Below the pieces are notes generated by a model, which searched no databases, was not told the origin of the DNA, and was given only the letters and a program-made list of their open reading frames with translations. Below are positions 33,097-43,494 of a stretch of 64,000 nucleotides of DNA, piece after piece (position 1 is the first letter of the stretch; each line of letters opens with the position of its first letter). Source of the stretch: Desulfomicrobium baculatum DSM 4028 (GTDB lineage: Bacteria; Desulfobacterota; Desulfovibrionia; Desulfovibrionales; Desulfomicrobiaceae). Both the position numbers and the translations under genes were made by a program. The stretch is taken from positions 1,304,501 to 1,368,500 of the forward strand of contig NC_013173.1 in assembly GCF_000023225.1 (NCBI RefSeq), in the 5' to 3' direction.

Positions 33097-34173
33097 ATGC
33101 ATAATCCTCCCCACAGGAACCATCATGGCCGGAGTATGGCTACGGCTGGCAGCGCACTTTTCCTGTTGGCCGTGCTGTTCCTGCTTGGCTGCGGCAACGG
33201 GTATTATCGTGGCCCGGTTTCGGATCATTTCGATGGCAGCACGTTCGACAATCCCTGGGATCCGATGCCCAATCGTTTTGGCGATTTTCTGAAGTGGCGT
33301 CTGACCGCCGAGCGCGGATACTGGCCGGAGCATGTGGCGGTCGAACCGACCCTGCCTCCGCAACGCGTCATGGGGGAAGAGTTGCGCGTGACCTATGTCG
33401 GTCATGCCACGGTGTTGCTGCAGACCCGGGGGCTGAACATCCTGACCGATCCGATCTGGTCCGAGCGGGCCAGTCCGTTCAGTTTTGCGGGCCCTCGGCG
33501 GGTGGCCGCGCCCGGGGTGAGGTTTGAAGACCTGCCGCCCATCGACCTGGTACTGGTCAGCCACAACCATTACGATCATCTGGACCTGCCGACGCTCGCG
33601 CGTCTGCATCAGGCCTTCAATCCACTGGTCCTGACGCCTCTGGGCAACGATGCCACGATCAGGTCGGCCGTTCCGGAGATGCGGCTTCGGACCCTGGATT
33701 GGGGACAGAGCTTCACCGTCAACGAGCAGGTTCGCCTTGTGCTCGAGCCCATGCAGCATTGGTCGGCCCGGGGGCTTTTTGATCGGCTCGAAGCCTTGTG
33801 GGGGGCTTTTGTCATCGATGCGCCGGGTGGGGCCATCTATTTTCTGGCCGATGCGGGGTACGCAGGGCATCTGTCAAAGGATTTTGTGGCAAAGTACGGC
33901 CCGCCGCGCCTGAGTCTGCTGCCGGTCGGGGCATACGAGCCGCAATGGTTCATGCGCTACGCTCACATGAATCCCGCCGAGGCGGTCCAGACCTTCCTGG
34001 ATCTGGGACTGGGGAATGCCATGGGCACCCAGCACGAGGTTTTTCCCATGGCCGACGAAGCCTATGCGGCCCCGCGCCGGGAACTGTCGCAGGCCTTGCA
34101 TTCCAGGGGGATCGACGAATCGTTGTTTTTGCTGCCAAAAGTGGGGGAGTGGTTCACGGTGCCGCCGCGCTGA
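33097..34173 (+). CDS. Lipoprotein metallo-beta-lactamase-fold hydrolase (NAPE-PLD/UlaG-like)
   Basis: A 358-residue MBL-fold protein with an N-terminal lipobox (LFLLAVLFLLGC, Cys near 33), so it is probably anchored to a membrane outside the cytoplasm. The catalytic HxHxDH is SHNHYDHLD (about 155-163). A preceding VTYVGHATVLLQT (about 104-116) and DPIWSERASPFSFAGPRR (about 124-141) are typical of the NAPE-phospholipase D/RomA branch. Family members cleave phosphodiester bonds of lipids or related substrates. I chose ATG 33097 (AGGTGA six bases upstream). Independent of the downstream liv operon. Confidence 0.85.
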   Translation: MHNPPHRNHHGRSMATAGSALFLLAVLFLLGCGNGYYRGPVSDHFDGSTFDNPWDPMPNRFGDFLKWRLTAERGYWPEHVAVEPTLPPQRVMGEELRVTYVGHATVLLQTRGLNILTDPIWSERASPFSFAGPRRVAAPGVRFEDLPPIDLVLVSHNHYDHLDLPTLARLHQAFNPLVLTPLGNDATIRSAVPEMRLRTLDWGQSFTVNEQVRLVLEPMQHWSARGLFDRLEALWGAFVIDAPGGAIYFLADAGYAGHLSKDFVAKYGPPRLSLLPVGAYEPQWFMRYAHMNPAEAVQTFLDLGLGNAMGTQHEVFPMADEAYAAPRRELSQALHSRGIDESLFLLPKVGEWFTVPPR

Positions 34174-34347
34174 CGCTTTGCGCGATGCGAAAGTTCATCT
34201 GACCGATTTTGCAACCTTTTTTTCATACGTACCCCTTTACGGCATATTTTCAGCTTGCACCCTCTGACCGTCCTTGATAGGTCAGTCAATCTTTTATCGA
34301 TTGCATAGTTTTTTCTCTTTGCAAATCGCATTCTTACGGAGGATTTC

Positions 34348-35520
34348 ATGCGCATATTCGTAGTGCTGGCAGCAAGCCTGTTTTTTGCCCAGGCAGCCTT
34401 TGCCGAACCGGTCGGCAGCCCCATTCCTGTAGGTATCGCCGTAGGGCAGACCACCAATGTGGCGCTGTTCGGCGAAGAGCAGGTCAACGGCGCCAAGGTG
34501 GCGGAAAAGATGATCAACGAGAAGGGCGGCGTGAACGGAACGCCCATCAAACTCGTCTTCCAGGACACCGGCGGTGACGAAGCCGGGGCCATCAACGCCT
34601 TTCAGAACCTGATCTCCCGCGACAAGGTCGTGGCCATCATCGGGCCCACCCTGTCCCAGCAGGCCTTTGCCGCCAATCCTATCGCCAACCAGGCCAAAGT
34701 CCCGGTGGTCGGCCCGTCCAACACGGCCAAGGGCGTGGCCCAGATCGGCGAATACGTCTCCCGCATTTCCGCGCCCATGACCCTGGTCGCCCCCAACGCC
34801 TTGAAGCGGGCGCTGGCCATCAACCCCAATGTCAAGAACGTGGCCGTGGTCTATGCGCAGGATGACGCCTTCAACGTCTCCGAGACCGGCATTTTCCAGG
34901 AAGCCATCAAGGACCAGGGCCTGAACATCGCCCTCATTCAAAAGACCAGCGTCAAGGACACCGATTTCACCACCCAGGTCACCGCCATCCTCGGCGCGAA
35001 CGTGGACATGGTGGTCATGAGCTGCCTGGCGGCCGACGGAGGCAACATGGTCAAGCAGTTGCGCCAGTTCGGCTATGAGGGCCTCATCGTCGGCGGCAAC
35101 GGTTTCAACTCTCCGAACATGTATCCGGTCTGCGGCAAGGAATGCACCGGCGTCATCGTGGCCCAGGCTTACAGTCCAAAAGCCGACAACGCCGAGAACA
35201 ACGCCTTTGTTCCCGTGTTCAAGGAGATGTTCAAGAAAGACCCGGCCCAGTTCTCGGCCCAAGCCTATACCAGCGTGAAGGTTGTCGTGGAAGCCTTGAG
35301 CGAGGTCGAGAAGAACTCCGGCAAGAAAGTCGCCGAGATGGACACCGCTGAACTGCGCACCGCGCTCAATGCCGCCATCATCTCCAGTTCCTACGACACG
35401 CCGCTCGGCGAGATCGTCCTCGATGCCGACGGCGAGATCACCCAGAAGACGTTTTATGTCTCCCAGATCAAGATTGCCGACGACGGCAAGACCGGGGCCA
35501 TGGAACTGCTGCCCGAATAA
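34348..35520 (+). CDS. livK: Branched-chain amino acid ABC transporter, periplasmic binding protein
   Basis: A 390-residue type I periplasmic binding protein that captures Leu/Ile/Val or similar amino acids and hands them to the LivHMGF permease. A signal peptide spans residues 1-19 (FFAQAAFA). The mature start IPVGIAVGQTTNVALFG and GAKVAEKMINEKGGVNGTPIKLVF are typical. Later GPTLSQQAFAANPIANQ and TSVKDTDFTTQVTAI line the ligand cleft. It has a strong ribosome site (ACGGAGGATTTC). It is the first gene of the livKHMGF operon. Specificity beyond branched-chain-type amino acids cannot be fixed. Confidence 0.93.
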   Translation: MRIFVVLAASLFFAQAAFAEPVGSPIPVGIAVGQTTNVALFGEEQVNGAKVAEKMINEKGGVNGTPIKLVFQDTGGDEAGAINAFQNLISRDKVVAIIGPTLSQQAFAANPIANQAKVPVVGPSNTAKGVAQIGEYVSRISAPMTLVAPNALKRALAINPNVKNVAVVYAQDDAFNVSETGIFQEAIKDQGLNIALIQKTSVKDTDFTTQVTAILGANVDMVVMSCLAADGGNMVKQLRQFGYEGLIVGGNGFNSPNMYPVCGKECTGVIVAQAYSPKADNAENNAFVPVFKEMFKKDPAQFSAQAYTSVKVVVEALSEVEKNSGKKVAEMDTAELRTALNAAIISSSYDTPLGEIVLDADGEITQKTFYVSQIKIADDGKTGAMELLPE

Positions 35521-35566
35521 CGCATCCTGCCGGGGGGGCGCCGCTTCCCCCGGCTTTTGGCATATC

Positions 35567-36517
35567 ATGAACATCGTCTATTTCCTGCAAAATATCCTGA
35601 ACGGCCTCTCCATCGGTTCGGTCTACGCCATCTTCGCCCTCGGCTATACGTTGGTCTTCTCCATCCTTGGAATCATCAATTTCGCCCACGGCGCGGTCTT
35701 CACCCTCGGCGCATATTGCACCTACGCCCTGGCCGTCGGCGATTTCGGCTTGAACGGACTCCTGGCCGGCATGAGCCTGCCGTTCAGCCTGCCGTTTCCC
35801 GTGGCGCTCCTGGGCGGCTCGGTCATGGCCGGTTTTGTCGGCGTCCTGGTCGAGCGTCTGGCCTTTCGGCCGTTGCGGGCCAAGGGCGCCGATCCGCTCC
35901 TGGCTCTGGTCAGCAGCCTGGGCGTTGCCCTTATCCTGGTCAACTGCCTCCAATTTCTCGTTGGCGCGGAGATCTATTCCTTTCCATCGGACATCTTCGG
36001 CTCTCTGCCCATGGCCATGATCTTCAAGATGGACGGCAAGATTCTGGCCGTGCGCACCGTGCAGCTCATCATCCTCGGCGTGAGCCTGGCCATGCTCCTG
36101 GTGCTGGCCTGGTTCATGAACCGGACGCGCATGGGCAAGGCCCTGCAAGCCACGGCCGAGAATCCGGAAACCGCGAGCCTGCTCGGCATCAACGTGGACC
36201 GCTACATCCTGTCCACGTTTTTCATCTCCGGCGCACTGGGCGGCCTGGCCGGCACCCTCATCGGCGCGAGCTTCGGGCTGGCCGGGCCGTATTTCGGCGT
36301 CAGCTACGGACTCAAAGGCCTGGCGGTCATCGTGCTCGGAGGGCTTGGCAGCATCCCCGGCGCTGTCCTTGGCGGGCTGGTCATCGGTCTGGGCGAGGCG
36401 TTTCTGCCCCCGGATTATTCGTCCATGAAAGAGGCCGTGGCCTTTGTCATGCTTTTCGTCATTCTTCTGGCCCGCCCGCAAGGGCTCCTTGGCCAGAAAA
36501 CCATCCAGAAGGTCTAG
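35567..36517 (+). CDS. livH: Branched-chain amino acid ABC permease LivH
   Basis: A 316-residue membrane permease. About eight hydrophobic helices are present and the family opening LQNILNGLSIGSVYAIFALG (about 6-25) is clear, as are GIINFAHGAVFTLGAY (about 33-48) and the EAA-like AENPETASLLGINVDRY (about 201-217). The start is ATG 35567, matching the homologues; the same frame is open upstream inside livK but with non-family sequence. It forms a heterodimer with LivM and is powered by LivG and LivF. Confidence 0.95.
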   Translation: MNIVYFLQNILNGLSIGSVYAIFALGYTLVFSILGIINFAHGAVFTLGAYCTYALAVGDFGLNGLLAGMSLPFSLPFPVALLGGSVMAGFVGVLVERLAFRPLRAKGADPLLALVSSLGVALILVNCLQFLVGAEIYSFPSDIFGSLPMAMIFKMDGKILAVRTVQLIILGVSLAMLLVLAWFMNRTRMGKALQATAENPETASLLGINVDRYILSTFFISGALGGLAGTLIGASFGLAGPYFGVSYGLKGLAVIVLGGLGSIPGAVLGGLVIGLGEAFLPPDYSSMKEAVAFVMLFVILLARPQGLLGQKTIQKV

Positions 36518-36524
36518 GCTGGAC

Positions 36525-37408
36525 ATGTTTCTCGACAATTACGGATTTCTCATTGTAGCCATCATCCAGCAGGCCCTCCTGGGCATGAGCCTGTGGTATC
36601 CGCTCATGGCCGGGCAGCTCTCCTTGGCCAGCATCGGCTTCTATTCCCTGGGAGGCTACATCGCGGCCATCATGGGCACGAGCCCTCTTTTCGCCGCCTG
36701 GCGGGAAACCCTGGGCCCGGCCCTCTATCCCGTGGAATGGCTTATCGCCATGCTGGCCAGCGTCCTCCTGGGCCTCTTGGTCGGCATCCCGGCCCTGCGG
36801 CTGCGCGGCATCTACCTGGCCCTCGCGACCATAGCCTTTGTGCAGGTGCTCAATGTCGTGGTGCTTGTCCTCGACGTGACCGGTGGGGCGGTGGGGCTCT
36901 TCGGCATCCCGCAACCTTTCGAAAAACGCATCGGTTATCTGTGGTTCTTCGGGCCGCTTCTCATCGTCATGCTGCTCTTTTCCTGGCGACTGACCCGCAC
37001 CGTGGCCGGCCGGTCCTTCATGGCCATCCGCGAGGACGAACTGGCCGCCCAGGCCATGGGCATCTCAACCACTTACGAAAAGGTCCGCGCCTTCGTCATC
37101 GGTTGTGGCCTGGCCGGAGTGGTAGGGGCCATGAGCGCGCCGTTCCTGAACACCTGGAACGCCCGCCAGAGCAGCTTCGACGCTTCCGTGGCCTGCCTGG
37201 CCTATGTGCTCATCGGCGGTGCGCGCTCCATCTGGGGCCCGCTGCTGGGCGCGATCCTGCTGGTCGCGTTGCCGGAAGTGCTGCGTCCGCTGAAAGACGC
37301 CCGCCTGATCATGAACGGCATCGTCCTGGTCGTGGCCTGCATCTATCTGCCCCAGGGCATCGCCGGGCTGCTGGCCTCCCTGCGCCGCAAAGCTTCGGGG
37401 GTGGCCTG

Positions 37409-37409
<1 letters not shown>
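36525..37409 (+). CDS. livM: Branched-chain amino acid ABC permease LivM
   Basis: A 294-residue partner permease with hydrophobic helices throughout, the conserved AGQLSLASIGFYSLGGYIAA (about 24-43) and GIPALRLRGIYLALATIAFV (about 86-105), and the EAA loop AIREDELAAQAMGISTTYEK (about 167-186). Start ATG 36525 lies seven bases after the livH stop. Its TGA overlaps the livG ATG by one base, indicating translational coupling. Confidence 0.95.
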
Positions 37410-38171
<762 letters not shown>

Positions 38172-38191
<20 letters not shown>

Positions 38192-38882
38192 TCAGGTCAG
38201 CGTGAACTACGGTGCGGTCAAGGCCGTGCGCGAGGTCAGCCTGTATGTGGAGCATGGCGAGGTGGTCACCCTCATCGGCGCCAACGGCGCGGGCAAGAGT
38301 ACCATCCTGCGCGCCGTTTCCGGCCTGGCCCGCATCGCCTCCGGCTCCCTTTCGTTCGCCGGGACGGACATAGCCAAAACCCGCCCCGACGCCATTGTGC
38401 GCGGCGGGCTCGCCCATTGTCCCGAAGGACGCCAGGTTCTGGCCAGGCAGAGCATCGAGGACAACCTCCTGCTCGGCGCCTATATCCGTAAGGACAAAGA
38501 CGGCATCGCGCGTGATCTGGACAAGTCCTACACCATGTTTCCGCGCCTGCGCGAGCGTCGCCGCCAACCGGCCGGGACCCTCTCCGGCGGCGAACAGCAG
38601 ATGCTGGCCATCGCTCGCGCCCTCATGAGCTCGCCGCGCATGCTCCTGCTCGATGAACCATCCCTGGGACTCGCCCCGCTGGTGGTGGAAGAGATTTTCG
38701 CCATCCTGGACACCCTGAGCGCCCAGGGCATGACCATCCTCCTTGTGGAGCAGAACGCGCGGCTGGCCCTGGCCCATTCCCACCGTGGCTACGTCCTCGA
38801 ATCCGGACAGATCGCCGCCACCGGCGAAGCTCGGGCCCTGCTGGACGACGACCGCGTTCTGGCGGCGTATCTGGGGGCGTGA
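38172..38882 (+). CDS. livF: Branched-chain amino acid ABC ATPase LivF
   Basis: A 236-residue second ATPase. Walker A is GANGAGKSTILRAVSG (about 37-52), the signature is LSGGEQQMLAIARALM (about 137-152), and Walker B is MLLLDEPSLGLAP (about 157-169), then VEQNARLAL at the H-loop region. ATG 38172 lies within the last 20 bases of livG. It completes the operon; a GGGGC repeat follows the stop. Confidence 0.95.
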
Positions 38883-38892
38883 AGCGTTGTAA

Positions 38893-38945
38893 GAGGCGGG
38901 GCGCTGCCCCGGGCCCCGCAAGGGGCTAGGCCCCTTGACCCGTGC
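38893..38945. repeat. GGGGC-type intergenic palindromic repeat
   Basis: GGCGGGGCGCTGCCCCGGGC followed by GGGGCTAGGCCCCTTGACCC forms two adjacent GC-rich hairpins after livF. A similar GGGGC-GCCCC repeat is, as I recall, very common between genes in Desulfovibrio-type genomes. It has no T-run but may still end the liv transcript. Confidence 0.65.
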
Positions 38946-39095
38946 AGGGGGGGGCTGGCGCAGGGAGCATTTGGGATGCTTATGCTGCAAATTTGTCGAG
39001 TTGTGGGCCGTGGCTTTTTTGTTTGGTGCTGAGCGCCAACATTATGTATTTGTGATTTTTATTGAATGGCGCAGCAGCGCTTGCGAGGTGTTTGA

Positions 39096-39830
39096 ATGAC
39101 CAAACCAAAAAGGGTGACCCTGTTCATCCAGTGCATAGTGGATTCCTGTTTTCCTGAAGTAGGCGAAGCCATGGTCAAGGTGCTGGAGCGCCAGGGCCTG
39201 ACCCTCGACTATCCCCCGGACCAGACCTGCTGCGGACAGCCGGCCTTCAACGCCGGATATCGCGATGAGGCGGCGCGGCTGGCCCTGCATTATCTGGACG
39301 TGTTCGAACACGCCGAGGTCATTGTCTGCCCTTCGGGGTCGTGCGTGAACATGGTCCGGCATCATTACATGGAACTTTTTGCCAAGGATCCCCGCCTGCT
39401 TGAACGAGCCAAAAGGGTGGCCGCCAAGACCTTCGAGTTCACCGAGTTTCTGGTCGACGTGTTGGGCGTGACCGATGTCGGCGCGACCTGGAACGGGGAG
39501 GTAACCTACCACGATTCCTGTCACCTGCTGCGCGGCCTCGGCGTCAAGGATCAGCCTCGGGCGCTCCTTTCCAAGGTGCGCGGGCTCACGCTTGTCGAGA
39601 TGACCCGCTCCGATGAATGCTGCGGGTTCGGCGGCACGTTTTCGGCCAAATATCCCGAAATTTCCGAGGCCCTGCTCGAAACCAAGCTGGCCAACATCCA
39701 GGCCACGGGCACGGGCGCGGTGGTCGGGTGCGACATGGGCTGCCTCATGCACATGCAGGGCATGATCCGCCGCCGCGAGCTGCCCATCAGCGTGCACCAT
39801 ATCGCCGAAATCCTGGCCGGGGAGGAGTGA
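39096..39830 (+). CDS. lutA: L-lactate utilisation Fe-S protein LutA (LldE-like)
   Basis: A 244-residue Fe-S/CCG-domain subunit of the LutABC L-lactate dehydrogenase complex that feeds electrons from lactate to the quinone pool. The CCG motifs are TCCGQPAFNAG (about 46-56) and ECCGFGGTFSAKYPEIS (about 176-192); IVCPSGSCVNM and YHDSCHLLRGLG carry further Cys and His. The start is ATG after CGAGGTG. Its stop is two bases before lutB, so the genes form one operon, as usual for lut. Confidence 0.93.
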   Translation: MTKPKRVTLFIQCIVDSCFPEVGEAMVKVLERQGLTLDYPPDQTCCGQPAFNAGYRDEAARLALHYLDVFEHAEVIVCPSGSCVNMVRHHYMELFAKDPRLLERAKRVAAKTFEFTEFLVDVLGVTDVGATWNGEVTYHDSCHLLRGLGVKDQPRALLSKVRGLTLVEMTRSDECCGFGGTFSAKYPEISEALLETKLANIQATGTGAVVGCDMGCLMHMQGMIRRRELPISVHHIAEILAGEE

Positions 39831-39831
39831 G

Positions 39832-41277
39832 ATGCTGAAACAGGATCCGCTGCAATACAGGGAACTGGCCGCCAAGGCCGTGCAGGACAAGCAGCTGCAC
39901 AAGGCCCTTGGCAAGCTTCGGGACAAATTCGGCCGTAACGCCGTAAACCTCTACAATCAGCTCTCGCCGGAGCACGATCCGCGTCAGGACGCCAAGGCCG
40001 TGCGGCGCAAGATCGTCGACAATCTGGACGTGGTGCTCGAAACTCTGGCTGCGAACATCCGGGCCAGGGGCGGGCATGTCCACCTGGCCGAGACCGGCGC
40101 CGATGCCGTGGAATACTGCCTGGGCGTGGCCAAACGGTTTCAGGTCCGCCGCGTGGTCAAGGGCAAGTCCATGCTCAGCGAAGAGATTCATCTCAACGAC
40201 GCGCTTGAAGCCGCCGGCATCGAGACCGTGGAGACGGACCTTGGCGAATATATCGTGCAGCTCAAAGGCGAAGCGCCGTCGCACATCATCGCCCCGGCCA
40301 TCCATTACACCCGCGAGCAGGTCGGCGAACTTTTCGCCGAAAAACTGGGCGAGCCCTTCACGGATGATCCGCCGACCCTGACCGCCATGGCGCGAAAGGC
40401 CCTGCGCGAGAAGATGCTGGGCGCCGACATGGGCATCTCCGGCGGCAACACCGCCTGCGCCGAGACAGGGCACGTGACCATCGTCTCCAACGAGGGCAAC
40501 ATCCGCATGGCCACGACCATGCCGAGGGTGCACGTCGTGCTGCTCGGCATCGAGAAGATCGCCGCCACCCTCGAAGACCACGACATCCTCTTGCGCATGC
40601 TGACCCGCGCCGCCGCCGGGCAGAAGATTTCCACCTATGTCAGCTATGTGGGCGGGCCGCGCCTGGACGAGGAACCCGACGGACCCGAAGAATTCCATCT
40701 GGTCCTGGTGGACAACGGCCGCAGCCGCATCCTGGCCGACCCGGATTTTCGCGAGGTGCTGCATTGCGTACGCTGCGGCGGATGTCTGAATGTCTGCCCG
40801 GTCTACATGGCCATCGGCGGCCACAGTTATGGCTCTCCGTATTGCGGTCCCATCGGCGCGGTCTTCACGCCTCTGACGCAAGGCATCAACACCTGCCACC
40901 ATCTCTGTCAGGGGGAAACCCTGTGCGGAGCCTGCAAGCAGGTTTGCCCCGTGGACAACGACCTGCCGCGCATGCTCTCGCTGCTGCGTTTTAAATTGGC
41001 CAATGGCGATGCACGCTGGAACGTGCGCCCCCAGAGCCTGCCCGCAAAGCTGGTTTTCGGGGCCTGGTCGGTGCTCATGCGTCATCGGCGCATGTACGAC
41101 GCGATGAGCCTCTTGGCCGGGTTTTGTCAGAGATTGCTGCCCCGCAAAAACGGCTGGATCAGCCGCCTGCCCGGACCGCTTGGCGGCTGGACCAGAGGCC
41201 GCGATTTTCCGCCTCTGGCCAAGAAAAGCTTTGCCCGGCGCTGGGCGCGTCGGAATACGACAAGGAGGGACGCATGA
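39832..41277 (+). CDS. lutB: L-lactate utilisation Fe-S protein LutB (LldF-like)
   Basis: A 481-residue subunit. The N-terminal LUD domain (about 60-290) includes GGHVHLAETG, KGKSMLSEEIHLND and ISGGNTACAETGHV. The C-terminal ferredoxin-like part binds two [4Fe-4S] clusters through CVRCGGCLNVCPVY (about 312-325) and CQGETLCGACKQVCPVD (about 358-374). A tail of about 100 residues follows, typical of LutB. It joins lutC by an ATGA overlap. Complete, no odd residues seen. Confidence 0.95.
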   Translation: MLKQDPLQYRELAAKAVQDKQLHKALGKLRDKFGRNAVNLYNQLSPEHDPRQDAKAVRRKIVDNLDVVLETLAANIRARGGHVHLAETGADAVEYCLGVAKRFQVRRVVKGKSMLSEEIHLNDALEAAGIETVETDLGEYIVQLKGEAPSHIIAPAIHYTREQVGELFAEKLGEPFTDDPPTLTAMARKALREKMLGADMGISGGNTACAETGHVTIVSNEGNIRMATTMPRVHVVLLGIEKIAATLEDHDILLRMLTRAAAGQKISTYVSYVGGPRLDEEPDGPEEFHLVLVDNGRSRILADPDFREVLHCVRCGGCLNVCPVYMAIGGHSYGSPYCGPIGAVFTPLTQGINTCHHLCQGETLCGACKQVCPVDNDLPRMLSLLRFKLANGDARWNVRPQSLPAKLVFGAWSVLMRHRRMYDAMSLLAGFCQRLLPRKNGWISRLPGPLGGWTRGRDFPPLAKKSFARRWARRNTTRRDA

Positions 41278-41987
41278 GCCGCATCATTGAACGGGTTCGG
41301 CAGGCCCTGGGAGTGCAGGCCAAAGATGGCCGCGACAAGCTCGTTTTTGCCAAGAGCGAGGACTTTGTGCATTTCGCGGACGCAAAGGCCACGGCCCAAG
41401 AGCGGGACGGCTGGATGGAGAGCATCCGCATTGAGGCGAAGGCGCTCAATCTGCAGGTGCACGAGTGTCCGGATCTGGATGCCTGCGGCGAAGCCATCGC
41501 CTCCCTGGCCCGGGAACGCGACCCGGAATGGGGCACAGTGAAGCAGATCATGCGCTGGAGCGACCCGATTCTCGATGGACTGGGGCTTGAGGAGCGTCTG
41601 GGCACCGAGATAGCCGTCAAGTCGGTGCCGGGCGCGGACTCCTTCAGCCAGTTTGAGCGCGAGGAGTTCCGGCGTGAGGTCATCGCCTCGTACATCGGCA
41701 TCACCACCGCCGACTACCTCCTGGCCGACACGGCCTCGCTGGTGCTCCTGGGCGGCCGTGGCCGGGCGCGGTCCGTGTCGCTGGTGCCGTCAATTCATAT
41801 CGCGGTGGTTCCTCGCAGCCGCATGCTGGCCTCCTACCGGCAGATGCTCTCCCTGCTCAGCGCCATGGACCTGCCGTCCAACGTGAGCATTGTCACCGGC
41901 CCGAGCAAGACCGCCGACATCGAGGCCACCCTGGTGCACGGGGCGCATGGTCCGCGCGAGATGCATCTCTTTGTGGTCGCGTCCTGA
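41274..41987 (+). CDS. lutC: L-lactate utilisation protein LutC (LldG-like)
   Basis: A 237-residue LUD-domain protein without Cys clusters, third subunit of the LutABC complex. The C-terminal half shows ITTADYLLADTASLVLLGG (about 142-160), LVPSIHIAVVPRSRML and VSIVTGPSKTADIEATLVHGAHGP (about 204-227), the standard LutC end. ATG 41274 follows AAGGAGGGACGC, a strong ribosome site, and overlaps the lutB stop by four bases. A terminator follows. Confidence 0.93.
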   Translation: MSRIIERVRQALGVQAKDGRDKLVFAKSEDFVHFADAKATAQERDGWMESIRIEAKALNLQVHECPDLDACGEAIASLARERDPEWGTVKQIMRWSDPILDGLGLEERLGTEIAVKSVPGADSFSQFEREEFRREVIASYIGITTADYLLADTASLVLLGGRGRARSVSLVPSIHIAVVPRSRMLASYRQMLSLLSAMDLPSNVSIVTGPSKTADIEATLVHGAHGPREMHLFVVAS

Positions 41988-42033
41988 TATTCGCGTTTGC
42001 TTAAGGGCGCATTGAGTAAGTTCGCAAAAAGAG

Positions 42034-42067
42034 AGCGCCAAGCTGACGAAAGTGTCATCTTGGCGCT
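42034..42067 (+). terminator. Intrinsic terminator after lutC
   Basis: Stem AGCGCCAAG/CTTGGCGCT with a 16-base loop followed by TTTTTCTT closes the lutABC operon. Confidence 0.85.
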
Positions 42068-42122
42068 TTTTCTTGGGGCGGAACGCGGTTTGCGGCATCA
42101 ACCGCGGTCCACAGGAAGCGAG

Positions 42123-42704
42123 TCATCCTGCTGCGGCAAATCCATTCAAGAATTCGATGATCTCCTGTTCCGTCTCGCTTCTGAGCATGCTTTTATAAAT
42201 GAAACAGTGCGTGATTATCGTGTGCATACCTTCGGAAAATCCATAGCTCAGGATCGAGACCTCTCTTTTGTGGATCATTCCTTCTATTTTGTTGTAAATG
42301 ACAATAGAATTATTTACATTTATGAATTCTGATTCAACTAATTGCGCATTTTTCATCTGATAGTGTTCAACAAGTTTTTTATGAATTTCAGTCATCGGCA
42401 TCTTTTCATCATACATGAATATATGCGCGTTGGTGAATCTTCTGGCTGAAAAATCGATTGTTGAAACAGATTTATTTTTTACTGACCACAGCTTGCTGTC
42501 GTAATAGAATGATGCTCCTGATTGTCCAATATAAATCTGGTCTACTGCGTTTTTCGATTTTTCTCTTGCTTCCAGATGTTCATACCCGGCAGCCACGCCT
42601 TTTTTCTTGTCTCCTGACCTGGTTGCAGGGGCGCAGGAAGCTGAAAATATGATCAAAAGAGCCAGGATAACGTATTTTTGTATGCGGAATCTCCGTTTAT
42701 TCAC
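42123..42704 (-). CDS. Putative lipoprotein, unknown family
   Basis: A 193-residue putative lipoprotein. The N-terminus is basic (NKRRFRIQKY) followed by VILALLIIFSASC, a lipobox with Cys near 23. The mature part starts with APATRSGDKKKG and contains VDQIYIGQSGASFYYD, WSVKNKSVSTIDFSARRF and a C-terminal amphipathic helix (EQEIIEFLNGF). No family recognised; it may fold as a small alpha+beta lipid-anchored domain. The reading frame is open further upstream, but that part reads unlike protein; GTG 42704 gives the lipoprotein. AT-rich relative to its neighbours. Confidence 0.7.
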   Translation of the reverse strand: MNKRRFRIQKYVILALLIIFSASCAPATRSGDKKKGVAAGYEHLEAREKSKNAVDQIYIGQSGASFYYDSKLWSVKNKSVSTIDFSARRFTNAHIFMYDEKMPMTEIHKKLVEHYQMKNAQLVESEFINVNNSIVIYNKIEGMIHKREVSILSYGFSEGMHTIITHCFIYKSMLRSETEQEIIEFLNGFAAAG

Positions 42705-43017
42705 GACCTGTCTTGGGTGAAATTTTCGGCTGTTGTCGGGTTCGCCATCCGCGCGCCTGACGCACCGCAGGTTGTCATGATTTGAAAAGTCCGGAACGTA
42801 CGGGTGCTTTGCCGGTCTGCCATGGCCACTGGCGAGCAGGTGCAGAGCTGATTTGGCATGTTGCAAATAGCCCGGAAATGCATGACAGTCCATAAGACTG
42901 TGCCAAGGTTCAGGAACACTGGGGCGATAACGAATGACAGTCGGCCTGTCGCAACGCGTAAAGGCATCGACACAACAGTGACCGCGCTTCACGCCGGTCG
43001 CCGTAAAGGAGAACACG
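42705..43017. other. Intergenic region between lipoprotein and thioesterase
   Basis: About 310 bp, divergent promoters expected. I see the AAAGGAGAACACG ribosome site of the thioesterase, but no confident promoter or small gene. Confidence 0.35.
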
Positions 43018-43443
43018 ATGAAGTTGGAAGAGAATGCCGGACGACAGCCCCGCGGATTGCTGGTTCTGCGCACTCTGGCCATGCCTCGGGACACCAACCC
43101 CAGCGGCGACATTTTCGGCGGCTGGATTCTGGCCCAGATGGACGTGGCCGGGGGGCTCATGGCCTCGGAGGTCTCCAAGGGGCGGACCGTGACGGTCAGC
43201 GTGGAGAAGATGAGCTTCGACAAGCCGGTGCGCATGGGCGACACCATCTGCGTGCATGCGGAGCTTCTGCATGTGGGCAATTCGTCCATGGACATCAAGC
43301 TTGAGGTCTGGGCGCGGCAACTGGTCGGCGCATACGAGGCGCAGCGCGAGCTGGTGACCGAAGGGGTGTTCCGCTACGTGGCCGTGGACGAGAACCGCCG
43401 CCCGCGCAGAGTGCCCGACAACCCGGATTTTTTCAGCAGATGA
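43018..43443 (+). CDS. Acyl-CoA thioesterase, YciA-type hotdog fold
   Basis: A 141-residue single-hotdog thioesterase that hydrolyses acyl-CoA. The active-site helix is NPSGDIFGGWILAQMDVAGG (about 26-45; Asn/Asp expected in YciA). It is followed by TVSVEKMSFDKPVRMGDTI (about 58-76), the usual strand, and a FRYVAVDENRRPRRVP end. Length and order match the family. AAAGGAG precedes the ATG. It stands alone between convergent and divergent neighbours. Confidence 0.92.
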   Translation: MKLEENAGRQPRGLLVLRTLAMPRDTNPSGDIFGGWILAQMDVAGGLMASEVSKGRTVTVSVEKMSFDKPVRMGDTICVHAELLHVGNSSMDIKLEVWARQLVGAYEAQRELVTEGVFRYVAVDENRRPRRVPDNPDFFSR

Positions 43444-43494
43444 CACGGCAATGGCCTGGTCCGGCTGTCGTCTGATCGGGCCCTTGACGGCGTG